Source: Liquidambar formosana
Lineage: Eukaryota > Streptophyta > Magnoliopsida > Saxifragales > Altingiaceae
Assembly (NCBI GenBank): GCA_039720395.1
Contig: CM077823.1
Span: 33,562,371-33,626,370, forward strand
DNA length: 64,000 nt
Reading direction: 5' to 3'
A model generated the notes under the pieces. The model did not search any database and was not told the DNA's origin. It was given only the letters and a program-made list of their open reading frames with translations. Position numbers and translations under genes: made by a program. Of the stretch, positions 1 through 12,161 are shown one piece after another; position 1 is the first letter of the stretch; the number at the start of each line of letters is the position of its first letter.

Positions 1-465
1 CGTAAGATTCAGCTCTCGAAGCCCTTCAATTAGCACGAACGCGAACTTCTGTTGGAATGTAGGGTTCTTACCACCATCTATACACATAAAATAAAAATGG
101 CTTTTCACTACATTTCTTCAAAGCTAACAGATTTCCCATTATTCCAAGAAGCAAAAACAAAAACAAGAAAAGGGTGTATTAACTGCAGTTTTTCACTACA
201 TCGCTTCAAAGATAACAGATTTCCCAATATTCCAACAAACAAAAACAAAAACAACAAAAGGGTGTATGAACTGCAGTTCTATGAAAAATGATAGTATTAC
301 GGCATGGGCATGTACCTGTACAGGTCTCAGTACGATGCTTGGCGCCACCGTATTCAACATATACGTACGGATCCTGCCTAGATATCCATTCCAAGTCCCT
401 CAGCTTGTTACACCCAACCACTGCATCACCATAGAAACCATAAACAAACAAGGAGATAATGATAG

Positions 466-505
<40 letters not shown>

Positions 506-583
506 TAATCGATATATATACATATACACATATTATATACCTGTGACTTCAAGGAGATGGCCTTGGATGCCAGAAATCGACAT
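1..583 (-). CDS. C2-domain protein, 5' part of gene (3 exons, runs off window)
   Basis: Three short exons join in frame on the minus strand: 583-541 (ATG at 583, 14 codons plus 1 base), 420-316 (105 bp) and 77-1. Each intron has GT and AG ends: donor at 540, acceptor before 420, donor at 315, acceptor before 77. The product begins MSISGIQGHLLEVT and continues through the start of a C2 domain: a short beta strand, then CNKLRDLEWISRQDPYVYVE with the calcium-loop Asp-Pro-Tyr, then RTETCTDGGKNPTFQQKF. C2 domains bind phospholipid membranes, often with Ca2+; this pattern resembles small plant C2 proteins of the elicitor-responsive/SRC2-like group. Intron 1 contains an AT microsatellite. The rest of the gene lies before base 1, so total length and C-terminus are unknown. 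Codon frame is kept across both junctions, which supports the model strongly; the exact subfamily is inference. Confidence 0.8.
465..538. repeat. AT microsatellite in C2 gene intron 1
   Basis: A run of alternating T and A, perfect from about 467 to 502 and interrupted further on, fills most of the 120-bp intron between the first two C2 exons. Such a run is prone to length change and could affect splicing of a very short intron. Confidence 0.9.
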
Positions 584-1125
584 GGAAGAAAAAAACAGAG
601 GATCGAATTTAAAATTGATATATATGATGACCCCAAAAGCTAATTTTTAAATCAAGAAGGAAGTGTAGAGAAGATTGTGCTTTGGGTTTTATTACATGCA
701 CACACACACGCACATATATATATATAGACAGAGTGACTGTTGGGTCATCGAGAAGTGAAGTTTACCTCTCTGATTTCGAGGTTTGAAGGGTTCGTTGTTG
801 CTGCTGTTGCCGTGTTTGTTCGTCGTGGAAATTTGGGTGAAGTTTCAGTAGGCTAACGAGTTGGGATACGCGTCGTTTGCATGTTTGTGTGGGCAGTATT
901 CAATTACATGCTCGTTTGAAGCTTTCAAAGTCTCATGAGTCATGACCCGTTGGGGACCCTATAGTTTGCTTCTCTGAAAGAAGTGGAGTGGAAAATCCAC
1001 ACAAAAAACAGATGAGTGCGTGTGGAAAATTCAGAACTCCCGGCCGCACCATCTTGCTTTAATTTCCTTTTCGTCCTCTTGGAGATTATAAACAAAACAG
1101 GCCGAGTCAAACAGAATAATAGGAT
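584..1125. other. 5' flank of the C2 gene
   Basis: This stretch lies upstream of the C2 gene ATG. It includes a CA/TA-rich patch near 696-725 and a GC-richer segment (770-900) with CAA/CAG-rich minus-strand sequence that could be 5'UTR; a GTAAAC donor-like site sits near 762-767. I see no other coding sequence. Confidence 0.4.
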
Positions 1126-1129
1126 AATT

Positions 1130-1375
1130 TTTTCAAAATTTATTTTTTAAGTTGTTTTTTTTTTACAATTTATTTAATTTTTAGAAAATATTTCATGAAA
1201 ATTATTTTAAAAAATATATTTAAATAATAGATCTTGCAAAAACTTTCTTATAAAAAATTATTCAGATATTTTATAGTAAACAAAGTAATTAGTTTTTATG
1301 AAAACTTTTTATATTTTTTTATAGAACTTTAAAAAATATAAACTAAATGGGATATAAAAGAATTTTTGTAGTGAC
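1130..1375. mobile_element. Degenerate partial copy of the window's ~400-bp MITE family
   Basis: The segment resembles the right half of the MITE at 35384-35782: shared blocks include the run AAAAACTTTCT, TTTTTATGAAAACTTT and a following TATATTTTTTTATA stretch in the same order. Terminal repeats are not recognisable. The AT-rich composition makes the match less certain than for the other copies. Confidence 0.4.
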
Positions 1376-1641
1376 AATAACTGCCGCCTTTTAAAGTATT
1401 AATAAAGAGATTAATATTTTACATTTTTACTTGAATTCAGCTTGGAAAATTAACAAACTCAAAAATGATATTTGAACATGACTCATTGACTTTCAAGCTT
1501 TTTATTGAGTTGATCTCAAACCAAACCCAAATAATTTAACTTGTCATATAGCTCTACTCACGAAGGGAAAATTATTTAGTATAACCATGTGCCAAACCAG
1601 CACAATCGTGCAGCATAATACTTTAGTTGTAGTAAAAATTT

Positions 1642-3195
1642 GGGTTATTAATCATTTAGTATCATTAATTACACCCTTAGTTTCAATGTAATTCATAAAC
1701 TTTAGAATTAAACGATTTTGGGATGATTTTCTAATTTGTGACTCAATATGAGACAACCCATGACCGACATCAAAAACGGTGGATGGAAGACCCATATGGC
1801 GGCTCATACGTGCTTAAGTGACACACATGTGGCAAAGGTTCACTTAAACCACGTTGTTTTATGCCCAAATATAAAAATAAAAATAAAAAAACAGGGAGGG
1901 CGAATGTTCACGGTCACCTTTCCCGCCGGAAAGGGATTCTTCCTCTTCTCTTTTCTCCCTTCCATCTCTCCCCCCAACCCCACACTTCTTGGTTCTTTCT
2001 TTGAACCTCATTGGAAAATAACCAAAACAAAAAACAAATAAAATAAGGAATAAAGAATGGGAAAGAGAAGGCGGCGGGGGATTTAGGTTGGCACGCCAAA
2101 CTTCCTTCACGTTTCTTCGGTCTCGTCGGAAAGTAACCTAAACAGAAAAATGAAATAGGGGGAGAAGAGAAGGCGGTGATGGATTTAGGTTGGACCTCGA
2201 TTTGGATTTTGATTCAAAAATATGATGGTGAATTTTGTTTTGATTTTCTTGATTGGGGGTTTCTTTTGGATTTGGTTTAGCGTGTGGAAAATCTGTTGGG
2301 GTTTTGGGTTTGTGACGGGAACGAGGTTTTTGGTTGAATCTCAACTCGGCAACGTCGTGAGTTCTGCCCAACACCTCCAACTCGTGCCGCCCTCACTACC
2401 AAATTTGATGCATTTTAAAAAATATATTGGTGGGTTTGATCGGGACTTTGAGTAGAGACTTCAATGGAGATGGGGTTTGGGTCAATGCAGATCAAACTTT
2501 CAAGAGGAAAAAAAAAAAAAAAAATTCAAACGAGACCTCCATGTTTTCCGGCGAGACCTCCACCTTTCTCTCTCATCTGTTATGTTTTTTTTCTGGCGAG
2601 ACCTCCATGGTTTTCTCTATAAATGCACCAGTCACGGAGAACATCGACCATGGTGCTGGAGAGGGATTTGGATTTGAACATCAACCATCAGTCATGCAGA
2701 ACCCTCTCTTTTTTCCTTTTTTTGTCCGGCGAGGAAGGTGACCAGGTTCACCCTCTAGGAGCACTCTAGGAATTAATTCTTAAATGCACCTGGTCAATGT
2801 GAGAGAGTGCGTACTTAAGATCGCTAGGGGAGAGATTTTATCGAGATGCACGCAAGCTGATCCAAACATCTGACTGTTAAACAAAAAAAAAAAAAAAAAA
2901 AAAAAGTTCACCTCCTCTATGTTTTTTTTCTTCTTCTTCTTCTATTTATTTATTTTTGTTTATTTATTTGGGCCTAAAACGACATTGTTTAAGTGATCCC
3001 TTGCCACATGTGCCACTCTTAAGCACATATGTGCGGTCATGGGTCTTTTATTTACCTTCTTTGACATCTTTTTATCAGTTTATCCCACATTGAGTCACAA
3101 ATTATAAAATCATCTCAAAATCAAGCGAATTTTAAAATTTATAAACTACATTAAAATTAGGGGTAGAGTTAATGGTAGTAAATGGTTAATAACCC
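1642..3195. mobile_element. Mutator-like element with long terminal inverted repeats (non-autonomous)
   Basis: The left end begins GGGTTATTAATCATTTAGTA and the right end, read in reverse complement, begins GGGTTATTAACCATTTACTA. The inverted similarity continues for about 230 bp: left arm about 1642-1870, right arm about 2965-3195, including shared blocks GTGACTCAAT, CCCATGACCG and GTGCTTAAG. The flanks are TAAAAATTT (1633-1641) and TAAAGATTT (3196-3204), a 9-bp target duplication with one mismatch, as expected for Mutator-like elements. The interior encodes no transposase that I can see. It holds a diverged direct duplication (a block with GATTTAGGTTGG near 2080-2095 and 2180-2193), repeated GCGAGACCTCCA motifs (2550-2610) and a nested SINE-like insertion. 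It is non-autonomous; whether the interior is captured host DNA (Pack-MULE) cannot be judged from sequence alone. Confidence 0.8.
2757..2905 (+). mobile_element. SINE-like retroposon nested in the Mutator-like element
   Basis: About 125 bp of unique sequence ends in a run of over 20 A (2882-2905). It is flanked by near-identical direct repeats: GTTCACC-CTCTA at 2746-2757 and GTTCACCTCCTCTA at 2906-2919. A poly-A tail and target duplication mark LINE-driven retroposition. I do not see convincing tRNA-type A and B boxes, so the source is unknown. Confidence 0.6.
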
Positions 3196-3204
3196 TAAAG
3201 ATTT

Positions 3205-4330
3205 TAATATCAAGTCCTTTTTTCTTTTCTTTTTTTAGTTTGGCATTTTTTAGTTTATACCAACTCATTTGCAGTAATTGATGACGACATACTACATTAA
3301 CTTGCCATGTGTCACACCCAAAAGGAAAAACGTGGTTTTATTTTATTTTATTTCATGGGCTCGCTTTTGCTCATTTTTGGGTCCGCTCTCATTCTATGCC
3401 CCTCCTTGTCTCTTTTCTTCTTCTTATAAAAGAGTGGAACTCAAATGAGCATCATATGAATATGGACAACATACATAACAATGCCTTTGTATTGCATTTG
3501 AATGCGCTATTTTTAAGAGGAATTTGGGATAAGAATGGAATTTCAAAATTCTGAATTGCTCTTTTGTACAGAAACACAGTATATAAAAAACGAATGATAT
3601 TTACGGGATTAAAAATCCACCAAAGCACTTTCGAAGAAAACAAAATGTCATTTCGCCAGTTGAAAAAGGTGGTCAAAAAAGAATCCATGGACCCAAAAGA
3701 GGGTTCAAATCATCTCCTCAACCTCGGACCCAAAAGACTAAAAGGCAAGCGTCAAACAAAAGTAATACGTTTGCTTGATTGCTATTTGCTGTGACACAAA
3801 TTTAGAACACTAAAGAGTAGAGAATGCCCATGCAGGGGTTAGTTTGACAATGACATTGTCAATGGCTGTGGTAGAGACAATAGCTTAACCGCGGCAGCAA
3901 TTGAGCAGATACCTGAGACGACAAGGACAACGAATTGCCGAAGATGACAGCGATGAAGAATGAGGCGATGAAGGCCAGAGGGAAAGCCGGCCGTGTTTGT
4001 CGTCTCGTTAAAATTGATAAATCCTATAAGATGTTTAAATTGGTTGGCCTGGAATGCAAAATTTAACATTTAATGATAAATTAGATCTTGTTTTTAACCA
4101 TTTGAAGATTAACACAAATCCAATCGAATCCGAGCCACATAAGTTCTGTATAATAGTTCTTAACTTGAGCCCACTTTTGTATTACCAAGCCAGAACCAGA
4201 CTTACATTAAAAATGAAATGAATGGATTCAACATCACCTTGCTGTCGTGAGGTGGAGCACTAAACAGTTTACAAGCCATTTATGTACAGATCATGTGAAA
4301 GGTTCAACAGCATTATTGTCACTTCCTCCT
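3205..4330. other. Intergenic region between the Mutator-like element and PTEN2
   Basis: No convincing gene is visible. The end of this stretch (about 4100-4330) is probably the 3'UTR of the PTEN2 gene on the minus strand. A minus-strand segment near 3990-3910 would translate to a hydrophobic, signal-peptide-like string in one frame, but it lacks a clear start and continuation and may be a gene relic. Confidence 0.4.
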
Positions 4331-7300
4331 TTACTCGCTCTCATAATCTTCGTCATCTCCAAATGTAAAAACAGAAGCATCAGCTGCCATTGCCTTGAAC
4401 TCGCTTACTTCTGCTGAGTTGGGAAGGCCTGAGGCAGCTACCCCAACAGCCTCACTTTTGGGCTCATTAGCTGTATGTGTTTGAGTAGAGCCCGCATTTC
4501 CCAGCGAGACTTGTTCTGTCCCGCGTGTTAAATCAGCAATTTGATCTGGATTAGGATTTCTTTCAGAACTGGATGTTGTAGTAGCGACAGTTCCTCCCAT
4601 TGCAGTAGCTGCTTGAGCTCGCCTGCTTTTTGAAGATCCTGATTCCTCTGCTTCACTGTCTGAGAACACGTCATCTTTATCATGGTTTCCTGAGTCTTTA
4701 TCCGGCTTTGGGGCAGCTTCACCCTTCTCGACTGTGGAAGCACTCGTACCTGAGCTTCCATCTGATTTTGTGACAGCAACTTCAGTTTTAGGCCTTGTTG
4801 GAATGGCACTATCATAGTCTATCAGCACAACCTCGACCTGGAATCCTGGAGACGGCAGTTTCCTCTGCACACAGTGCATACCAGAAAATGATAAAAACGA
4901 ATAGCAGCTGAAAGGTAAGCACCGAGAACTGGGAAAGCATAGGAAACAGTAAAATTGACAGATAAGAAGACGTCAATTCTCTATAATTGGAATTGAGACT
5001 AGTAAGGAAATAACACAAAGAGAGGTTCTTTTTTGAAGCAAAGAGAGGCTCTTTACTTCAATGAAGTGGTGTCTAGGCAAAACATCGAAGTGGTGTCTAG
5101 GCAAAACATCGAACTCTTAAGAACATGTTGTTTACCTTGTCGAACCCATCAAGATCGTTGGTGTTCAGAATTTTTCTGTTTTCCATCATCGTCGTGTTTA
5201 ACCAACTGAAAAATCAATTAAGCAAAGATTAGGAATTTCCAATTGCAATTCAAGAACATTTAACAAAATATTGATTCAAAAGATTGTGGGAGAGGGATGG
5301 GGGAACTACAAACCAGTAGAAATCTCCTTGCCGGTCATGAAACTGGATTTTGAAGTCCCCAGCCAACTCTGTCAGACCTGGCTCCCCTGGAAGAGCAAAG
5401 ACCATTATCCCTTTCTTTGGTGCAGTAAACCAAAATTCTTCTGCCTGCGCAAAATGAATATACAATATGAAAATCAAATCAGTAACAAAATACTCCAAAA
5501 GCTCAAAAAATATTGATGTAATGGGCTATCACTGTCTTAAAAATCCATTAATTAGTCCCAACCAAATTATCTAAAATACCTACCGACAGATCCTTGGTTC
5601 TTGGATGCTTTTTTGTGGAGAAGAGGACACCTGCATATTGGGAAAGCAAAACATATAAACTAAACTGCTAGCATAAGAATTCATCATCAAATACATAGGG
5701 CAAGATAGGCGACACAAGTTTTTAAAGCTATACAACACGTGAAAGACAAAAGCATTTGAATACATGACTTGAAAAAAAGAAGGCATATAAACATAAATTG
5801 CTTTCAATGTAAATATATAAACTATCATTAGCACATTTATAGCCATAGTAACTTTCAGTAAAAATATCCAATGTTTTTCAACATCCAGCAGCATATAGAT
5901 TTAAACAAAACAGAACATAACAATGCAGTAATGCACATGACTTCAAATAGTATGATAAAATATCAACTGCATCCAAGTTTTGCTCTGCAGCTCAACTAAG
6001 CAGAATCCAGATAGTCACAGGTGAAAAAGTTGCTTCAATAGTTACAAGCAATTGGTTCACTTTGCTGAATTCAAATCTGCAGATGCACCCAACTCCAAGA
6101 CCAAATTTAAGTCCTTCACCAGCTTACTACCATAAAAGAGAGGAGGAAAAGGAAGGGGGGGGGGGGGGGAGGAAGATGAACAAGAAGAAGAATCCAAGAA
6201 AGCTATCAGTGTCCACTTGGAGAATATCAAACCACGTCTGAAATGCTTGCCCAGTTTTTTTTTTTTTTTGGTTGGGGGGGGGAAGAATAGCTCTACACAT
6301 GGCATGAATGAGGATTAGCATGAAAAATTATTGAGGTACAGTAGACCATATACACAAAAGGAACACAAGACACTTCAAGCCAAAACAGTACAGGAGCGAG
6401 TCAGTGGTTTCTACTGCCGACAAGCCTAAGAAGAAAAAAGAAAAAACTAGAGATAAACTAGTGATAGTATAGAGTACTAAAAAGTAAAAAGAAATGAATA
6501 GAGAAATAATTAGAAACAGCGAGAATGCTGCAGCTTACCATTGTGATCAGATACAGTAATGGAGGGTCGAATCCAATAAGGGCACCTGTGAAGCCGAAAT
6601 CCTCTGAGCATGCACCTGAGAGATTACAACATTAATTTCTGGGTGAAATTCAAAGATGCATTCTAAGAAACATATAACCAGAAGTATACCTACGCCCAGG
6701 CTGGTTTTCACCATTGAAGTATGTTAAGATACGTTCAAAATACTTGACATATCTCTAGGAGAAGGTACAAAGAAAAATAAAAGCCCATCAGCAAAAAGAT
6801 AAGATGGACAGAATACACAACTCTGCAAAAGGTAGCAATATATTATAGCAAAAATAGACTGACAATCTGACTTGGCAGAACAAGCCCTTTCCCATCCACA
6901 CATCTTTTCTGGTTGTAGTAGTCAATGGACTCCTCAGCTGTTGGAAAGAACTACAGCAAGATGGCAATTAAAGTACTACCGTCAGAAAATGGGCAGTACT
7001 AGCATAAAAAGGTAATAAATTCCATTAAACTCACTGCTCACATTTTCATGGACATACTCCAAAAGTCTTACCTTCAGGAATAAAAGGAGGCTAGAAATCA
7101 TTAATCCTGTCCTTGCCATTCCAGCCTTGCAATGCACGACCACAACATTTTCAATATCCTCCTTCAACCACGAGTATGCACTTTGACAGAAAGATGTTAT
7201 GAGATGAATTGGGGGGCAATTGTGGTCATCAAATGGGAAACTAGCCACCTGGGGAAAGAGTAAAATATATCAAATATAAAATGCATAATACAACTTTCTA

Positions 7301-10300
7301 CAACTACTTAATCAACCAAGAGGTTGCAAGGAAATCAGTAATAAGATCCATAAAAAGTTAAAAACAAATCTAATAATTATCTCATCAGCTGGAAGCTGCA
7401 GGGGAGGGGAAAAGGGGACAAAAGAAGATAAAGAAAAAGGGGGGGGGGGGGGGGGGGGAGTGTCAAAGAGACCAGAATTCAGATCTCTGGTTTAAAGAAA
7501 CTAAAAATTTGAACTTAAGTAAAGGATATCTTCACACCTTTCCTTCAAATAGTGATGCATCATACAGCCTCTCAGAGCAAAGATTATATACTTTGTATTT
7601 GCCCTGCATATAGAAAATGATCAAATATGAGACAAGATTTTAAATGCATGGAAATAAGACGAGGATAAGGAATCTCCTCTTTTCTGTTCTTTTCTTTTTT
7701 TCATTTTAATTAAGTAATGAAATATTAAAGAGAAAAAAGGGCCAAGGGCCCCCTTTACACACACAACATACAAAGCAAGAAAGAAAATCAAAGAGCAACA
7801 CAAGACAAATTACAACTTCCAACACTCAAGGAAACCATGGAAGGATACCCAAGTATCAAAAACATCTGGGCCTTCCAAACGAAAAAGAAAACTAGCCAGA
7901 CTAGTTTTAATGCTCCAAGTGAGAGCTCAACACCATCAGAACTTTTTTTGTTCCTTTCCTTCCAAAGAGTCCAAAATATGAGGAATCTTGACTAACTATA
8001 TACCGTACCAATTACACTATAGAGTACTAATCACAACCAATTAACCAAACGACAACATCTAATGATAGAATTTTCCTTTTCTATGCTTGGACTTGGAGGA
8101 ACTGCACTGCAGTAATGGCCTTTTCATTATCTTATCAAAATGATTCCCAGCAAATGATCAGATTAAAATCCTTTCGTTCAATGTTTGCCTGTAGGGTCAG
8201 ACGCCTCAAACCCAGGGTAAGAAAAGGCACAAGAAATGTGTGTTGGTATAATGTGGTGAGAAACAGTAAACTGTGTTCCTGTGATCTCATAAAAGGCTAA
8301 AATGGTCCAACCTGGACCAATATTTCCTAAATCCTATCCAGGGCTTACTACCTCACTTCCAGTCCATCTCACTGTTGTCTACTATGCCTCTATTGAACCA
8401 AACCCACCAAAATCTAAAGTCATGAAAAATAAAAATAAACAACTTCCTCCACTAATCTGGGACTATGCTAACTTAAACTGGTGCAGGGGAAACATTAGCC
8501 CATGACTGGATCCCACTTGCCCAACAAACCCTATAGATGGACTTCTCTAAACATAAAAATACAAGGACACAAAAAAGGTAACGTATTAGTTTTGTATTGC
8601 TACATCATCCAGGGCTAACACCTTCCCTTAGAAATTCTTCTACACCTCTTTTTATATAAAAACTGCTACATCGCAAAGAGAGAGAGCAGACATAAGATTC
8701 AGCCCTCGTCATCCATGCTGAGCATACTGAACCGTCCACTAACTCCCGAAAAGACCTTGGCATAAATCAGGAGACCCCAAATCTGCTCAAGAGAGAAGCC
8801 CAAATGCAGGGTGGCAACGAGCAATAATTTAACAAAATTTCTCCAGCATACTGGGATTTCTATTCCAGAAAATCAAATATTGGTTGTTCACTTTCTTCTG
8901 CATTTAAGCATGGATTACCAATAAGTGCATCACTTCTGTTCATACAAATGCATCAAATTCTGCTAGCTCATATCTTGAGCATCCCATACTGGGGCTCTCC
9001 AGTGATCCTACAAAATAGGTTGCAGCTAATGCATTTGTATGTATTTTCATGAAATGGACCGGATTGTAAAGTGCTTGCATTTTAATGCTACCCTCAATCA
9101 GGATCAAACAGTCTTTCTCCACTAAAGTCCAGATGGAAGACCCTACCTTCAATCAGGATCAAACAATATTTCTCCACTAAACTCCAGATGGGAGACCCTT
9201 TTTTGCTCATCATCTCCACCATGAACCTCTTTTTCATGATTCTTCCCAGATTGAAACATGAAACAGGGAACAGTGCAAGTGTGCAAATGGCAAAGCCAAA
9301 CATAATTGATGAACATATATACCACCTCGAACAAATGATGAGAGAATACATTAAGTGAAATTAAACCAACTTCTCCAATATACATTGGAATAAGTGGAGT
9401 ACTTTCTTTGTTGGTAAAATATGTACACTATATCATGAAACACATGCTGGCCACACATTGGACAAAGAGGATATGGTTTGAAGTACTGAGAGAGGACCTA
9501 AAGGCTAAAGAAGACATGGTTTAAAACACTGAAGCAAGACCTAAAGGCCAATGATGTCACAGAATGTTCCACATAAAGCAGAATGGTGAAACAGTATTCA
9601 TGCAGTAAATCCAAATTGTTGAAGTAAAACTATGTTGAGTTGAAAATATTTGCACAGGAATTTATTCTTGAACAGCACGTATAAAAACATATAGCAAGCA
9701 AGAAACATATTGACCAATGAAGTACCAGAATTTTTTATTTAAATAAAATATGATACAAATTAATACAGATTACAGAGATGGTTGCAGGCTCGCAGCACGA
9801 AGAGGAGTACATGAAGGTGTTTTTACCATTCTTCTACTCTTTTTAAGCATAAATTTTCACATAATATGCATTGAGTGGTGTGGAAGCACACTTATACATT
9901 GAGCTAACAAAGTGTCTAAAGAGATCTAGTTTCCATTTCCAATCTACTTCTCTGGTGGTACTGCACCGTCATACCCTATGGCTTAGTGAAAAATGAATGG
10001 GCTAGGCAAAGCAAGAAGATACAAATCAAAAATGAGAAACCCTTACTCCAAGCAGAAAATTAAGACAACCATCCCAGAAAATATGTTCGTAAAGGGAATG
10101 CTAGACTAGAATAAAAAATGATGTTTGACAAAAGGCAAATATCACATGTCCGGTCTATATATCACAATATTTGATGTCAAACATCATGATCTAAATTTTT
10201 TTAGTGAATTCAAATCTCTAATAGTCATGATACTATCATTAAAATGCTACTAACCTCATATTAAGTTATATAAATCATCAAATATGTAATTACCTTGTGA

Positions 10301-12161
10301 TGGGTTTCAAAAAACTTGATAACTTCTTCCATGTGGTTTCGGTAGAACCCCTGCTTCACATTTCTCAAATATGAATATCGGAGATATAATTGATGAAGGA
10401 TGAGTCATACTCAACAAAAGACCAGTTTAGTATGCTTACCTCAACATAACCAAAAAATCCAGAGCTCATATCACCAGCAGGAAAACCCATAGCAATAATA
10501 TTCTCTGTAATGTATGTCATATCTAAATCAAATCCTCCTTCCTGAAAATCAGGTATATAGTCATGGTTATAAAGTGACGCGCAAGTTAGTCCGGAAATAT
10601 TATTAGAAAATGAAGCCATTACCAGACAGCAAGAAGAAAGTGAAATTTTTTCATGTGTAAACCTTATATTACAAGGACTATGGAGCAGGTGTCATTTGTG
10701 GCACGTCCAAAGCTGGAGTTGCGGAATGTTCATATAGAATATTCGGTACAACTTTGCAAATATCACCAAATTTCCAGTCCAAATTTCAAGTTAAACTATT
10801 CTATGTTAATATACTATAAACTATTCTACATTAATCTATTAACTTTATAAAAAGCAGCAACAAATAAATAAGAATCCATGTAGCATTTTTGGGCCTGGTT
10901 GCTCTCTATTAGCACCTTAGCACATCTGGCTATGTCATTATCACCAAATATGGCTGCTTACCAGCTGATGGATCCATGTTTTAGATAAAGACTATGAGTA
11001 TTAACATTTTGTTGTGCATTATTGGTTGAAACAATTGAGATCAGATAGCAAAAGCATCATGCAGAATCCTTTGATTTTAACTACCTAAGCAACATGGTTG
11101 CTTGAAACATTTTCAAAAGCTTTTCCACCATCCCAGAGATTCAATTTTAGTCTTATGGCCTGAATCATAAATATAAGCCAATCTTTTTGCACACTTGAAC
11201 CACTATATGAATCCATTACTTGGTAAGTTCTAATCCTTTTCGCGCACATACTAAATGACAAGAGGTGGTTGATTACTAGACATTGACCTTGTTGGATAAC
11301 CCTTGCTAACAAAACATATCAAATGTCAAGTTCCAACCTAAAAGCCTAAACTATTAAATCGAGGGTTGAAACTGGAATATAAAAGCTATAGCAAACTCTA
11401 TATTTAGATGATGTGGGATGTGGGACTACCCAACATCAAACAACACTTTATTTATAATCTTTCATGAGACGCACTTGATGGAGATCTCATGAATGATATA
11501 GCCCACATACAACAGTCAACCACAAACAAGAGCAGCAATTAAATGGTCTCAGTTACATGGTAGAAGAAAATTGTAATTTAGCAATCAATACCTCCTAGAT
11601 AGTAAATACTAACTATCGTGCAAGGAAGGACAAGACAGTACATGAAAGGAAAGCAGTTCATAGCCTTGTTATTAGATTGAAAGATGATAGAAAATATACA
11701 GAAAATTATCACTAACACTACATATAAGCTACCTGATATCTTCGTTTATTTTGAGAGACAACATGCCGAGCCTTGACCTGCACAGCCTTCACTGCACTCC
11801 TGGATGAGTCAACTAACCCTTTTGTAAAGGTTCCAATAAAACCAGGCTGCGCTGTTGTTGAAGTTCCATCAGAACTATCATCCGATTGAGGAGATTTTGG
11901 AGACAATCGTAATCCAAGCCCACTGGTCAAACGTGCAAAGGTTGATTTTCCAGTTGGTGATTCATCTTGTGCCGCCGCCAATGGTTGGGTAATTTTCAAA
12001 CTTTTGGCCCATGATGATATTCCAGAAGCAGATAGCTTAGATGGTGCATCACGTGCAGAGTTATCTGGTCCAGAATCTGCGGCAGCTAACGGTTGTACAT
12101 CTTGAGCATCGGGAGCTCTAACAGGAGGTGGATTTGATGAATCAGCAGATTCTGAATCCAT
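4331..12161 (-). CDS. PTEN2: PTEN2-type dual lipid/protein phosphatase (12 coding exons)
   Basis: Coding exons on the minus strand are 12161-11733, 10541-10440, 10350-10294, 7603-7538, 7248-7072, 6950-6864, 6754-6690, 6615-6539, 5630-5584, 5444-5314, 5205-5136 and 4864-4331. They sum to 1842 bp, 613 residues plus TAA, with every junction GT-AG and in frame; plant PTEN2 proteins are about this long. PTEN enzymes remove the 3-phosphate from phosphoinositides and can act on phosphoproteins. Residues 1-143 are a Ser/Pro/Ala-rich N-terminal extension. The phosphatase domain follows, with the FDDHNCP loop near 224-230 and the signature HCKAGMARTG: catalytic Cys about 258 and Arg about 264. The plant P-loop reads MA where animal PTEN reads KG. 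A C2 domain covers about 320-450 (GRRCMLRGF to DKRKLPSPGF). Residues 437-613 are an acidic Ser/Asp/Glu-rich tail that begins with the last C2 strand and ends in FTFGDDEDYESE. No lesion is seen, so it is likely functional. Confidence 0.95.
7690..8004 (-). mobile_element. LINE (L1-like) 3' fragment in PTEN2 intron 4
   Basis: Read on the minus strand from about 8000, the sequence translates to IFWTLWKERNKKSSDG and about 45 further residues before a stop. The W-x-LWKERN pattern is typical of the C-terminal part of plant L1-type LINE ORF2 proteins. A 3'UTR-like T/A-rich tail with an A-rich end follows at about 7690-7700. The element is a 5'-truncated insertion in the 2690-bp intron between exons 3 and 4, in the same orientation as the gene. 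Confidence 0.6.
9088..9197. repeat. Two-copy 55-bp tandem repeat in PTEN2 intron
   Basis: Two units begin CTACCCTCAATCAGGATCAA (9088) and CTACCTTCAATCAGGATCAA (9143), with only a few differences. It is a simple local duplication inside the long intron. Confidence 0.85.

Noticed and set aside
1859..2110. Overlapping frames inside the Mutator-like element
   Set aside because: Several frames on both strands overlap in low-complexity sequence; none resembles a transposase or host protein.
3839..4069. Minus-strand frame with a hydrophobic segment, resembling a small secreted peptide
   Set aside because: The hydrophobic stretch is in a different frame from the open frame, and there is no start or clear family motif.
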